Source: Batillaria attramentaria | Taxonomy: Eukaryota > Mollusca > Gastropoda > Batillariidae | NCBI GenBank assembly: GCA_018292915.2 | Contig: JACVVK020000095.1 | Span: forward strand, 540,001 to 604,000 | Direction of reading: 5' to 3' | DNA length: 64,000 nt | Part shown: piece after piece, positions 35,201 through 42,742 of the stretch | Layout of the letters: every line of letters starts with the position of its first letter | How positions within the stretch are numbered: position 1 is the stretch's first letter | Notes under the pieces: model-generated | Database searches by the model: none | Told to the model about the DNA's origin: nothing | Seen by the model: the letters and a program-made list of their open reading frames with translations, nothing else | Made by a program: the position numbers and the translations under genes

Positions 35201-38200
35201 GGGGGGGGGGGGGGGTGTCTATGAATCTGTGGTATCAGCAGATCATAATCATCTACTGGCCCCCGTAGTGTAGTGATTAGCACTTCGGACTATGGACCGG
35301 GAGACCCTGGTTCGAGTCCCAGCCGAGGCAAGCGGGATTTTTCCTACCTAGGTCGGCTCCTACCCAGAGCGGGTGTGCTATGGGCCCAGTGGGGAGGCTG
35401 TTGCCACACAGCCGAGCTTGACCCTCTTCACGGGTGCGACTTTGGGGGTGCTTCCCTTGGTATGACACGTCATATGATGTGGATGATTACACGGCTGGCA
35501 CCGCAGATGCCGTAGTTCCCGGGCCTGGTTAGTGCCGGGATATTTATGACAGGAAGCGTGGAATGTGGCCCTGTCCCGCAGTCCCAAACCACACGGACCT
35601 CCATAGCATCATCTTACCATCATCCTCATCTCCATCATCAAGCATAATAAAAATTGTCCCAGCTTCCGAGTCCTCTGTGGGTTCCACCCCATGATCTGGG
35701 AGGAACACCACTGGAGCCGGCAAAGAGTTGGGACAGCAAAAAAAAAAAAAAGAAAAAAAAGATCATAATCATTATTCATGTATTATTGTGAAGCCAACCA
35801 GGTTTGCTAATAGTGTGTGGCAGACTAAGCGTACCGCTTTCACTGATTGTGTTTCTTGCGTTGTAAGCTAAAACTGTAGGCTACGTTCATACGCATTTTT
35901 TTTTCTGAATCTGACAGGAGTCGGTAGACATGCTTGTTGCAACACTGGAAAAGGATGCCACCCGACCTCTGACCCCTCTGACAGTGGAGAAGAAAAGACC
36001 ACAGCCGCTGAAGATGTTTGAGCCAAGAGTGGAGGAAGTGTGAGTATGATGAAAAGCACAGCAGTACCTGCAGCAGCAGCACACAGAACCAGCAATACAT
36101 GCAAACATGAGAGCATTTCAGTGATCAGCTCTGAAGTGAATTGACTCTCAGTCAAGCACTCTGAAAAAAAAGAGTCAAAAGGTCTTTAACAAACATCTTG
36201 GTCCCTCGAGGGCAGTGTAAACGGTTGTATTTAAATCATTTACTATGCATTGATCACTGTTTATACATTTATATCATGCATGAGGCAGCCGCAAATTAGT
36301 CTTTGTGGCTTGCGTGGCTTTAAGCCAAAAAAAACTCACTCACTCATGCATGAGGATTTCCCCGTTCTTCGTGTCCTCTTTCCGCTACCTGCGTAATTTC
36401 ACTTTTGGCCGTTGCGTGAGAGTTGAGCAAGTAAGTGTCCCTAACGGTTGTTTTGCAACACTCTGCCTACATGTATGATTGGATAAGTCTGGAATGTTTA
36501 TAATTCTGCATTGGGGTGAAGAGAAATATTGACAGTAGCGAGGGCAGAGGATTAGTTTTTTGCATAACTCACATGGTGTGAATTGCATTGAAGCCTTCTT
36601 TCATTCCTGATAAATATTTATCTGTGCCACCTGTGTTCAAAGAACACAAATTTATACATGAGGCCTTAAAATACCTATACTGTATATTCCCTGTTAGCCT
36701 CAGGCATCATCATCACCCCTAAAAAAATGCTCCATTCTAGAAACAAGAATTACCATGCACAGACCATTCAAGGGCACATACAGGAGTTTAAAAAAAAAAC
36801 AAAAAAACTCTCCTTTCTGCTCAGGCCTCACTGGAGTAATGCTCGTCTACTTTCTGTCTTAGCCACTTCACTGCAATCCACTCGCGTCACCTTTGCCTCT
36901 CGTGCGCAAAAAGTCCCAACTTCACTGGCAGCTTGTCTCCTCTTGCAATCCGCTGGCCATCACCTTGCCCTACAAAATACAAAAATTATGCATTTTGTGT
37001 TTAAAAAAAAAAAAAAAGTCACTGCAAACTATAGCACACTTGTCAAACAGGGCCCTTCAAACACACACTGCACTTGACCCCACACTCAAACCTGTATCAT
37101 AATGCCTGTTGCAGGTTTGACGGGAAGAAGAAGAGGAAAGGCAGCAGGGAGCTACTGGAGAAGCAGCGTTTGCAGCACAAGGTCAAGAGGGAGTTCAAGG
37201 GTGCACTGCGGGAAATCCGGAAAGATTCTTGCTTCTTGGCCAAGCAACAGCTGCAGGACACTTTAGAAAAGTGAGTAGTGTTCAACATTGATGTCAAACA
37301 AAAGAAACTTAAAAATAAACGCACACACAACAACAACAACAACAACAACAACACAAAACTGCCAGTGATTTGATTGAAATTTCTGTGAAAATCATCCCCA
37401 GAATTATGGTGCTAGAGATAGGACGTGAAGTCTGTTAAGAAGGTTATTAGACAGGGGATTTGGTCTAGTGGTTAAGGCATCCGACTTCGGATCCTGAGCT
37501 GCCTTGTTTGAGTCCCTGATGGGCAGGAATATGGTGGGATTTTTCCTTATCATGTCAAGTCAGATCCATGTGCAGACTTGTTTACGGTGCCTGTCTCACC
37601 TTCGTGTACACACGCACGCACATACATCAAGTGTGCACGCTAAAAATCCCACGTTCATCTTTCGAAGAAGAGTAGGCTGTGGCCGGTGTCGTGGTAAACA
37701 GAAATACTGTCGCACGCACCAGAGTGAATAGCAGGGTGGAGGTTTGCACATAAAGTAGCGCTTAGCGGCAGCAGGCTTTCACTGCTTTGTCCTCCAGCCC
37801 TGTGGCGCTGTGAGCATTTCAGCAGAGATGGATATGTGCGCCGAGGAGAAGTCTACCATTCCATTTTTGTTTTCACCCTTTGCACAGTGCAGCAGCAGAC
37901 TTTATGTGTTACTATGCACGAGAAATTCTGGTGTAAGTCAGAGCTGCAGATTCAGGTCATGGGCCTTACGTCAGTTTTTGTGATGTGGGTGTTCAACAAG
38001 ATTTTTGTGTATGTGTGTTTTGCTTTAGCTTGAGTTGATGATGATGATGATGATTGGCCATTTGTATAGCGCTGCAAGAAAACTTCCATGCAGTAAGCAT
38101 GCTCATGGTGCCTTTGGAGTGGGGGGGGTTGGGGGGGGGGGATGAGAGAGATAATGAATTAGATGAGAGAAAAGATGAGTTCTCATGCAAGGTCACATGT

Positions 38201-38456
38201 AGTTTGTATCACATCAGTCCATGCAAGTTTCATGATTGTTTTGTTTTTTTAAATTTCAGACTTCTTTGATACATTACATTCTACCGATATACTTTTTTTT
38301 TTTTTTTTTTTTTTGCGGTTGCATATGTTCTCATATCACAAATACTCTGTTTACAGGGATAACGAGAGAAAGAGAAAGTTGTCCAGGTTATATGCTGACC
38401 TTTCAACCCAAGAGGGAGAGTTCAAGGCGCTCAAGAGAATGAAGGACAAATCATAA
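22339..38456 (+). CDS. NOP14: Nucleolar protein NOP14 (40S ribosomal subunit assembly factor), complete
   Basis: Twenty-one coding exons join in frame to 882 codons, close to the 857-residue human protein. The exons follow the family order from end to end. First comes a Lys-rich N-terminus with NPFELKINRQKH, then LTHYGQSLADIE, DDYDISVRKLQFEIKG and PSNR(L)K..E. An acidic region follows at about residues 345-405, then ELPYTF..P.DYESL and GRSMEEQLTVVER, PTSDFRHPVVTPA, YISLSSRYVPEVINFL, and a basic tail REFKGALREIRKD..FLA ending LKRMKDKS. NOP14 is a core component of the small-subunit processome; it acts with NOC4 and EMG1 in nucleolar 18S rRNA maturation. All introns have GT-AG ends except intron 17, which is GC-AG. 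A 3.3 kb LINE sits in intron 15 without disturbing the exons. Confidence 0.96.
22744..22878 (+). CDS. NOP14: NOP14 exon 2
   Basis: Codons 64-108, phase 0 on both sides. Encodes RAKTLLVELKESGKSN, FKDQRLGEKNPSLS and KAIQRFALERK, matching the conserved RFALE segment. Preceded by TTTTCAG, followed by GTGAGT. The 216-bp intron before it holds a GT microsatellite (22,617-22,661). Confidence 0.95.
22879..23398 (+). other. NOP14 intron 2
   Basis: 520 bp. A stretch near 23,205-23,300 resembles text at about 1,500-1,610 in opposite orientation (AGGGTCCC..GGACCCTC words), possibly an old repeat. Nothing else was recognised. Confidence 0.5.
23399..23537 (+). CDS. NOP14: NOP14 exon 3
   Basis: Ends in phase 1. 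Encodes the hallmark LTHYGQSLADIEKF followed by acidic residues. Acceptor TTCTAG, donor GTGAGT. Confidence 0.95.
23538..24201 (+). other. NOP14 intron 3
   Basis: 664 bp. Near 23,997-24,062 it carries a SINE/LINE-like 3' tail (GCGCCGTGAGC...GTGCGCTATGTCAAGT followed by CATCATCATCATTA). A short hairpin lies near 23,808-23,842 (CAGAGACATAGATTGGATCC and its complement). Confidence 0.5.
24202..24326 (+). CDS. NOP14: NOP14 exon 4
   Basis: Encodes EHFGGFL, then a Lys/Glu-rich segment with KEKMADLISQSKKEK, which matches the conserved region before the coiled part. Acceptor TTTCAG, donor GTACAG. Confidence 0.93.
24522..24614 (+). CDS. NOP14: NOP14 exon 5
   Basis: Thirty-one codons: YERQTEKDDIAKKTQELDEE and WKSVHQLLFAK. 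Phase 0 at both ends. Confidence 0.93.
24615..25019 (+). other. NOP14 intron 5
   Basis: 405 bp. No repeat or coding feature was recognised. Confidence 0.5.
25020..25112 (+). CDS. NOP14: NOP14 exon 6
   Basis: Thirty-one codons with the conserved ADDYDISVRKLQFEIKGK block. Acceptor TTTCAG, donor GTGAGT; a GT-GA microsatellite begins 20 bp inside the following intron. Confidence 0.95.
25132..25190 (+). repeat. (GT)n(GA)n microsatellite in NOP14 intron 6
   Basis: A GT run of about 34 bp followed directly by a GA run of about 20 bp. Confidence 0.9.
25247..25315 (+). CDS. NOP14: NOP14 exon 7
   Basis: Twenty-three codons: PSNRLKSEEEIAKEEAERLK then KLE, the conserved helix after FEIKGK. Phase 0 at both ends. 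Confidence 0.94.
25748..26596. mobile_element. CAGGG-TIR MITE with nested insertions
   Basis: Ends are CAGGGATCGATTTTCTC and GAGTAAATCCATCCCTG, flanked by CAGCC on both sides (25,743-25,747 and 26,597-26,601). Compared with the 345-bp copy at 15,347-15,691 read in reverse, this copy has about 365 bp of LINE 3' end inserted at the word CAGAGATGCGCTG. A further segment of about 135 bp lies between AGTGATGA and TCACTGCA. Confidence 0.75.
25885..26247 (-). mobile_element. LINE 3' end with (TTGAA)n tail, nested in a MITE
   Basis: On the minus strand the segment ends CAATAAAGTTATATTGAATT with (GAATT)n repeats and contains a CA microsatellite (25,951-25,994). The word AGAT appears at both edges, consistent with a short target duplication. 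It splits the surrounding MITE. A plus-strand relative with the same ACAATAAAG...TTGAATTGAA end is at about 29,270-29,394. Confidence 0.7.
26779..26864 (+). CDS. NOP14: NOP14 exon 8
   Basis: Encodes ADRKRRMMGE and HISADSLEDS, matching the RR.LG and MSADDL elements of the human protein. Ends in phase 2. The 1.46 kb intron before it contains a nested MITE/LINE. Confidence 0.94.
27154..27532 (+). CDS. NOP14: NOP14 exon 9 (acidic region)
   Basis: Largest exon. Encodes FDPTDSRKKKFHVMFKDG, then a long Asp/Glu/Ser-rich tract, then KIMDALLKKKMGPAKSILKK. Acidic tracts of this kind are usual in nucleolar assembly factors. The codon repeats (GATGAT) make this exon a simple-sequence region likely to vary in length. 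Confidence 0.92.
27533..27806 (+). other. NOP14 intron 9
   Basis: 274 bp with long poly-T (27,708-27,740) and poly-G (27,741-27,756) runs. No other feature was recognised. Confidence 0.6.
27807..27861 (+). CDS. NOP14: NOP14 exon 10
   Basis: Encodes EQEKIADAAKKELPYTFD; ELPYTF is conserved and opens the alpha-helical core. Phase 0 in, phase 1 out. Flanked by homopolymer-rich intron sequence. Confidence 0.93.
27862..28185 (+). other. NOP14 intron 10
   Basis: 324 bp, opening with a C-rich homopolymer block (27,887-27,923) and an A-rich stretch. No other feature was recognised. Confidence 0.6.
28186..28316 (+). CDS. NOP14: NOP14 exon 11
   Basis: Encodes APADYESLVSLLSGRSMEEQ, LTVVERLVACHHPSIAEGNK and QKLE, very close to the family block GRSMEEQL.VVERI..CNHPSLAEGNK.KLE. 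Confidence 0.96.
28317..28785 (+). other. NOP14 intron 11
   Basis: 469 bp of ordinary-looking intron sequence. Nothing was recognised. Confidence 0.5.
28786..29010 (+). CDS. NOP14: NOP14 exon 12
   Basis: Seventy-five codons of helical core starting LLFSLLLQYVMEAV and ending GRGKYMGLDT. Phase 0 on both sides. Confidence 0.93.
29011..29662 (+). other. NOP14 intron 12 with LINE 3' end
   Basis: 652 bp. It holds a GT microsatellite (29,202-29,240) followed by a LINE-like 3' end that finishes GAGGACAATAAAGAATTATT with (GAATT)n repeats at about 29,350-29,392. Confidence 0.6.
29663..29764 (+). CDS. NOP14: NOP14 exon 13
   Basis: Thirty-four codons with the signature FFPTSDFRHPVVTPA. Phase 0 on both sides. 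Confidence 0.95.
29946..30008 (+). CDS. NOP14: NOP14 exon 14
   Basis: Twenty-one codons: TPVQNERDVAAGLYLCTVCL then E, matching the VVKGLFVCCLFLE region of the human protein. Confidence 0.93.
30310..30400 (+). CDS. NOP14: NOP14 exon 15
   Basis: Encodes YISLSSRYVPEVINFLHGVL, FLAADKDPSK and the first base of the next codon. Strong match to YVALSQRF.PELINFL.GIL. Donor GTGAGT. The next intron is 3.7 kb because of a LINE insertion. Confidence 0.95.
30659..31968 (-). pseudogene. LINE coding region, 3' part: reverse transcriptase catalytic core and C-terminus
   Basis: Continues the reverse transcriptase after the frameshift. It includes LSIPGKVLTRIILERL, EEQAGFRNDRSCTDHI, FVDFQKAFDSVDRE with its Asp, RTGVRQGCILSP, and the catalytic FADDIALLSH. 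KTEVM, YLGSVVSKDGG and the C-terminal WGWIGHTLRK and GKRKVGRPKQTWRR blocks follow. The stop is at about 30,659. All core motifs are present, so the only visible lesion is the one-base frame break upstream. Confidence 0.85.
31972..33681 (-). pseudogene. LINE coding region, 5' part: endonuclease domain and start of reverse transcriptase
   Basis: Begins MVQEESSLVE at 33,681. The endonuclease/exonuclease/phosphatase domain is readable: GTWNIRTLYE, LGLCETRWTG, LQCYAPTN, LMGDLNAKVG and ASDHHLVIAAI provide the catalytic Asn, Glu, Asp and His positions expected of apurinic-type endonucleases. After a linker, the reverse-transcriptase N-terminus appears (AIKSLKSGKAAGPDGIPPE). The frame is lost at about 31,969-31,971, within a CCC run (GGG on the coding strand), and the conserved sequence continues in another frame. 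Confidence 0.85.
34108..34177 (+). CDS. NOP14: NOP14 exon 16
   Basis: Encodes LEKVFPPFKPVGNHIDLLKL and KGS, ending in phase 2 at donor GTAGGT. The flanking acceptor is TTTTTCAG. Confidence 0.9.
34178..34484 (+). other. NOP14 intron 16
   Basis: 307 bp. Nothing was recognised. Confidence 0.5.
34485..34565 (+). CDS. NOP14: NOP14 exon 17 (GC donor)
   Basis: Encodes DQVPVLNVTKTLATGVEKQD then LDTDEF and two bases of an Arg codon. The donor is AG|GCAAGT, the classic GC-AG consensus. The GT four bases further on would shift the frame against exon 18, so the GC donor is required. Confidence 0.88.
34566..34947 (+). other. NOP14 intron 17 (GC-AG)
   Basis: 382 bp, beginning GCAAGT and ending TTGCAG. 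No repeats were recognised. Confidence 0.75.
34948..35092 (+). CDS. NOP14: NOP14 exon 18
   Basis: Encodes ISSISTCVHLLQEFSHLYSK and PQVFAPVLNMLKKLP, ending GVK in phase 0. Corresponds to the C-terminal helical region. Confidence 0.92.
35093..35917 (+). other. NOP14 intron 18 with SINE
   Basis: 825 bp, of which 508 bp is a family B SINE (35,253-35,760). A poly-G run lies at about 35,198-35,215. Confidence 0.75.
35253..35760 (+). mobile_element. tRNA-derived SINE, family B, copy 2 (508 bp)
   Basis: Plus-strand copy. The tRNA-like head contains GTAGTGTAGTGATTAGCACT and the B-box-like GGTTCGAGTCCC, then a long body, then a poly-A tail at 35,737-35,760. The TSD GATCATAATCAT lies at 35,241-35,252 and 35,761-35,772. 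It matches the minus-strand copy at 7,881-8,387 along its whole length. Confidence 0.9.
35918..36039 (+). CDS. NOP14: NOP14 exon 19
   Basis: Encodes ESVDMLVATLEKDATRPLTP, KKRPQPLKMFEPRVEE and two bases of a Val codon. The PLKMFEPR segment matches PLKLFTPR of the human protein. Confidence 0.94.
36040..37114 (+). other. NOP14 intron 19
   Basis: 1.07 kb. A-rich runs near 36,790 and 37,004. No mobile element was recognised with confidence. Confidence 0.5.
37115..37270 (+). CDS. NOP14: NOP14 exon 20
   Basis: Encodes FDGKKKRKGS, then KVKREFKGALREIRKDSCFL and AKQQLQDTLE. The REFKGA.REIRKD..FLA block is the strongest C-terminal signature of NOP14. Confidence 0.96.
37449..37740 (+). mobile_element. 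tRNA-derived SINE, family C
   Basis: tRNA-like head with the A-box-like TGGTCTAGTGGTTAAGGCAT, a decayed B box (TTTGAGTCCCTG) and a body containing GTGTGCACGCTAAAAATCCC, a motif common in invertebrate SINE bodies. No clear TSD was found, and the right end is approximate. Confidence 0.55.
38034..38085 (-). repeat. SINE/LINE-like 3' tail
   Basis: Read on the minus strand it is CAGCGCTATACAAATGGCC followed by (ATC)n. This is the same pattern of GCGCTAT, A/T word and trinucleotide run seen at the ends of the other retroposons here. Confidence 0.5.
38357..38456 (+). CDS. NOP14: NOP14 exon 21 (terminal) with stop
   Basis: Encodes DNERKRKLSRLYADLSTQEG, EFKALKRMKDKS and TAA at 38,454-38,456. The basic end matches the ER.RK...L...L..QEGE.KALKR pattern. 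Confidence 0.96.
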
Positions 38457-38526
38457 AACAACTTGTGAATTGTGAAGGATGGAAGTATCAGTGACTGGTG
38501 CGAGTGTCTGTGACAAGAATGTGTGG

Positions 38527-38618
38527 TTAACTCTTTGACGACGGAGCGCAATTTCTGACACACGATTTCCTATAGGAAATCGTGTGTCAGAAATTGCGCT
38601 CCGTCGTCAAAGAGTTAA
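38527..38618. mobile_element. Perfect 92-bp palindrome (TTAA-bounded, piggyBac-like MITE) in the NOP14 3' UTR
   Basis: Two 46-bp arms are perfect reverse complements with no loop; the centre is CCTATAGG. The ends are TTAACTCTTTGACGACGG and its complement, both bounded by TTAA. TTAA target duplication and a CTCTTTG/CCCTTTG-type terminus are usual in piggyBac-related elements. It lies after the NOP14 stop and before its polyadenylation signal, so it would be transcribed as a long perfect hairpin. Confidence 0.88.
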
Positions 38619-38660
38619 GTGTATGTGTGTGAAATATCTGTGATTTCGAAAGGAAGCTTG

Positions 38661-38666
38661 AATAAA
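38661..38666 (+). terminator. NOP14: NOP14 polyadenylation signal AATAAA
   Basis: AATAAA 205 bp after the stop codon, followed by a GT-rich stretch (GTGAGAGTTTGGTTTT) suitable as a downstream element. It is the first canonical hexamer after the stop. Confidence 0.75.
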
Positions 38667-39291
38667 CAAACATCAACACGTGAGAGTTTGGTTTTACTGT
38701 AGGTAGATGCGGATTGTTGAATGGTCAGATTATTTTAACATATTAACGCACCACTACTACCAAAACTACACACACACATAAAAGAAATAAACAAAAATAT
38801 CCCCTAACCAAATACCTTCCAACATGCCACCCCATCTCAACGAACAGAACAGTACAAAAACTTTTCTTGGTTTTTTTTTGTGGTTTTTCTTTCTTTTTTT
38901 GGGGGGGGGGGTGCAGACTGCGCAGTGTTCTCACAAATCTAGAAGTACTGACGTAGTCGCGTTCATAAAAGGAGTGCACCATCAGTAAAAGATTGTTGCA
39001 AGAAAAAATGAAATACATTGTACATGTATATCGTTCTGAGCGCGAAAGCGAAAGTAAGATTTGACCGGAAAAAGTTGTCTCCCTTGTATGCGCCATGTTT
39101 GAAAAAGGCCCCTGGGATCAGGGAATGCATTTTAGAAAAATAGTCTATAATTTACTTTTACTATAATTTTAATGTATGGTTCTCGTTTAGAGTTTTCAGA
39201 AGATGACTCCTAGGCATAATAGTTCAATGTAGTATTTTGGGGAGAAGATCACGTGACTCGGCGAGATAAAAACCACCACCATCCCGGGAAG

Positions 39292-39400
39292 ATGTTCAGT
39301 CTCCACAACTTGAAGCGTAACATGGCAACAACGCCAAAGGTGGTGTTGATAGCGTGTGGATCATTTAATCCAGTCACCAACATGCACCTGCGGATGTTTG
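39292..39400 (+). CDS. NMNAT: NMNAT exon 1
   Basis: The first ATG in frame is at 39,292 ([10 protein letters not shown]); a second at 39,322 gives [20 protein letters not shown], which starts where most family members start. Both are possible. Donor GTAAGC, phase 1. Confidence 0.9.
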
Positions 39401-40712
39401 GTAAGCACATACCTGTTGATCTTTGGGCTTCGATTTGATGTTTACTCCATTTACCACCCCATTATGCTGATTACCAGATCAAACACGGTCATTGCGAATG
39501 CGAAAGTAGAAATGTACTACCTCCGGATGCGAAAGTAGGAAGTTGTTTACCCACGATGAGGACAGTTTCGAAGTCTCGTCACTGGAAAAATAATACATTT
39601 TGCACATCCCGATAGTCCAAGGGATGAAAGGCTTCACAGTTATGTGTTTTCATTGATGGTTATCCCTTGCGTTCCTCATGAGAAGAAGCACTTCCCCAAA
39701 TGTCAGATCACACCTTTCATGGAAGATGTTCAGTATCCACAGCGTCAGTGGCAACGACAGAGATTATACTTATTACAGTTGTAGAAAGAACGTGTATTGT
39801 GCTGAGTAAAACTGATGATTTGGTAGTTAGAATGTGTTAGATAAAGAAGATTCACACACACTCCCTCCCTCCCCCCCCCCCAAAAAAAAAAAAAAAAAAA
39901 AAAAAAAAGAAAGAAAAACAAAGAGAAGAAATAAGGTACACGTAAAATGAAACAACAACCAAAAATGAATAAATAAAAAAAAAATGCCGAGACAAAGCCA
40001 AGAACACATCTCTAGCTGATCACAGCAACAGTGCATTTAACAATGTTCATTTCTTCTGTCAGAACTTGGAAGGGATGCATTGAACAGAACGGGGCGATAC
40101 ACAGTTGTTGGAGGAATAATTTCTCCTGTCAGTGATGCCTACAACAAAAAGGTCTGTTGAATGTTATAACTTGTGTTATAATTTTTCTTTGACAACACAA
40201 AACTTTTCTTCTTTTTTTTTTTTTGGGGGGGGGGGGGGGGCTGAAATTATCAGCTGTCTAATACCAGTCTTGAAAATCTTTAGAAATCAGCATAGTGTCA
40301 AAATACAGTTTATATTGTGCTGCAGGATAACATCTTGGAATTTAAGTGTACACTGCTCCAGTCTCTGGCACTGTTCAGAAGCGAGAGAAGTAAGAGAGGA
40401 AATGTTGTCTCTGGTTATGCTAGACATTCAGACAGCCTTTTGTAAATTTTATGTCAGTGGCTGGACACCACTGTGTTGTCACTGGCTACACTAGACATTA
40501 AGACAGCCTTTTTGTAAATTCTATGTCAGTTGCTGGACATCAGTATGTTGTCTCTGGCTATGCTAGACATTCAGACAGCCTTTTGTAAATTTTATGTTAG
40601 TGGCTGGACATCAGTATGTTGTCTCTGGCTATGCTAGACATTCAGACAGCCTTTTTGGCTCCCTTGTGTAACAATGGGAGTCTATGTATTAACCCTCCGT
40701 CGTCTGTCTGTC

Positions 40713-40763
<51 letters not shown>

Positions 40764-42606
40764 AGAAAACTTTAACGTTGTCATTTTCTCAGAATCTACA
40801 AACAGTAGAGGCACCAAACTTGGCATGGCTGATATGACTAGCACAAGACGCTTTCAAACATATCATTTGAATGACGGGTCCTTGACCCAAGGTCAAGGTC
40901 ACTATAAGCTCTGTGTTTGAAAATTTTACATTGGCATTTTCTCGTAATCTACAAATGCCAGAGGTTTTAAACTGTGCATGATGATAGACATTGATAAGAA
41001 CTTTACAGATATACATGTAGTCAGTGACCTTCTGTCAAGGTCAAGGCCGTACAAGATAGTTTTGTGAAACCTTAACATTGGCATTTCTCAGAAACAATGA
41101 ACAGCAGAGGTGGCCAAACCTGGCATGCTGATAGACCAGTGATAAGACCTATGCACACATTACCATCTTAAATGACCTTGACTGAAGGTCAAGGTCATTG
41201 AAACAGTCTGTTCGGAAATTTTACATTTGCATTTTCTCAGTATCTAGAAGATCATAGCATCAAACTATGTGCGATGATTGACATTGACAGCACCTTTACA
41301 GACATACCTGTGTTCAGTGACTTTTAGTCAAGGTCAAGGTAATGCAAGCGTTTTTTTGGAAAACTTTAACCTTGGCATTTTCTCCAAACAACAAACAGTA
41401 GAGGCACCAAACGGGCAATGATGATAGACAGCAATGAGACCTACCTTTCTGAATGGCCTTGACTGAAGGTCAAGGTCATTAAAGCTGTCTGTTGTGAATT
41501 TTAACATTACTGTTTTCGGAGGAACTACAAATGCTAGAGGCATCAAACTTGGCATGATGATAGACGTTGATGAGATCTCTTTTGAATGACTTTGACCAAA
41601 GGTCAAGGCTGTACAAACTGTTTCGGGGAAAATTGTAATATTGCCAGGAACTCAGAGCGCCAGACACATCAGCTTAGCATGATACTGGATAGTGATAAGA
41701 GCTCTACAAACATACTTTTGTGAATGACCTTGACACAAGGGAGCCATGGAGGCTTCTGCCTCTCTAGAGTAAATTTTATGTCGGTGGCTGGACATCAGTA
41801 TGTTGTCTCTGGCTAAGCTAGACACTGAGACAGCCTTTTGTAAATTTTATCAGTGGCTGGACATCACTATGTTGTCTCTTGTTAAGCTAGACATTAAGAC
41901 AGCCTTTTTGTAAATTTTATGTCAGTGGACATCACTATGTTGTCTCTGGCTAAGCTAAACACTGACAGCCTTCTGTCAATTTTATGTCGGTGGTTGGACA
42001 TCACTATGTTGTCTCTCACTAAGCTAGACAGTGAGACAGCCTTTTGTAAATTTTATCAGTGGCTGGACATCACTATGTTGTCTCTGGTTAAGCTAGACAC
42101 TAAGACAGCCTTTTGTAAATTTTATGTCGGTGGCTGGACATCACTATGTTGTCTCTGGCTAAGCTAGACACTGAGACAGCCTTTTGTAAATTTCATTTCT
42201 CTGAAATTTCTCAGTCCTCTTTATTTTTTTATAGTTTTGTATTTCATATACAGGATCTGGTGTCTGCTAAACACAGGTGTGCCATGTTGAGGCATGCACT
42301 GAAGTCATCAGACTGGATCAGGTGTGTACCAAGTTGATTGTTTGTGCAAAACCCATGCCCATCAGATAAAACTGACTGGGTGTGACTTGAAATTATAAAT
42401 AATTCTTTGGGCTGCACATAACGGGATTGTTTTACACTGCACTTCACCTTACTTGGCTTTATGAAGGAAGGCTTACATTTGAGCGTAGCCAAACTGCGCT
42501 GATGCTCTATTCTCAGCCTTGTTTGATGGTTTCCTTGATATGAATGGAGTCATGGGTGCATGTGCTGCATGTGTTATTACTAGTACAACGCTGTCAGTGT
42601 CAGAAG

Positions 42607-42658
<52 letters not shown>

Positions 42659-42703
42659 CGCACACACACACACACTGACATGTACACTCTCTCTCTCTCT
42701 CTC

Positions 42704-42742
<39 letters not shown>

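Larger units (their letters stand above)
37271..38356 (+). other. NOP14 intron 20
   Basis: 1.09 kb holding an ACA/CAA run (about 37,327-37,355), a tRNA-derived SINE (about 37,449-37,740), a minus-strand SINE/LINE tail (about 38,034-38,085) and a poly-T run (38,292-38,315). Confidence 0.6.
38457..39291 (+). other. NOP14 3' UTR and NOP14-NMNAT intergenic region
   Basis: Contains the palindromic MITE (38,527-38,618) and poly-A signal (38,661). A G/T-rich stretch lies at about 38,866-38,912. Between 39,070 and 39,110 a GCGCCATGTTTG word could belong to the NMNAT promoter. The gap from NOP14 poly-A signal to the NMNAT start is about 0.6 kb. Confidence 0.6.
40152..42253 (+). other. NMNAT intron 2
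   Basis: 2.1 kb, almost entirely a 71-bp minisatellite split by an inverted copy of the tandem-core element. Confidence 0.8.
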
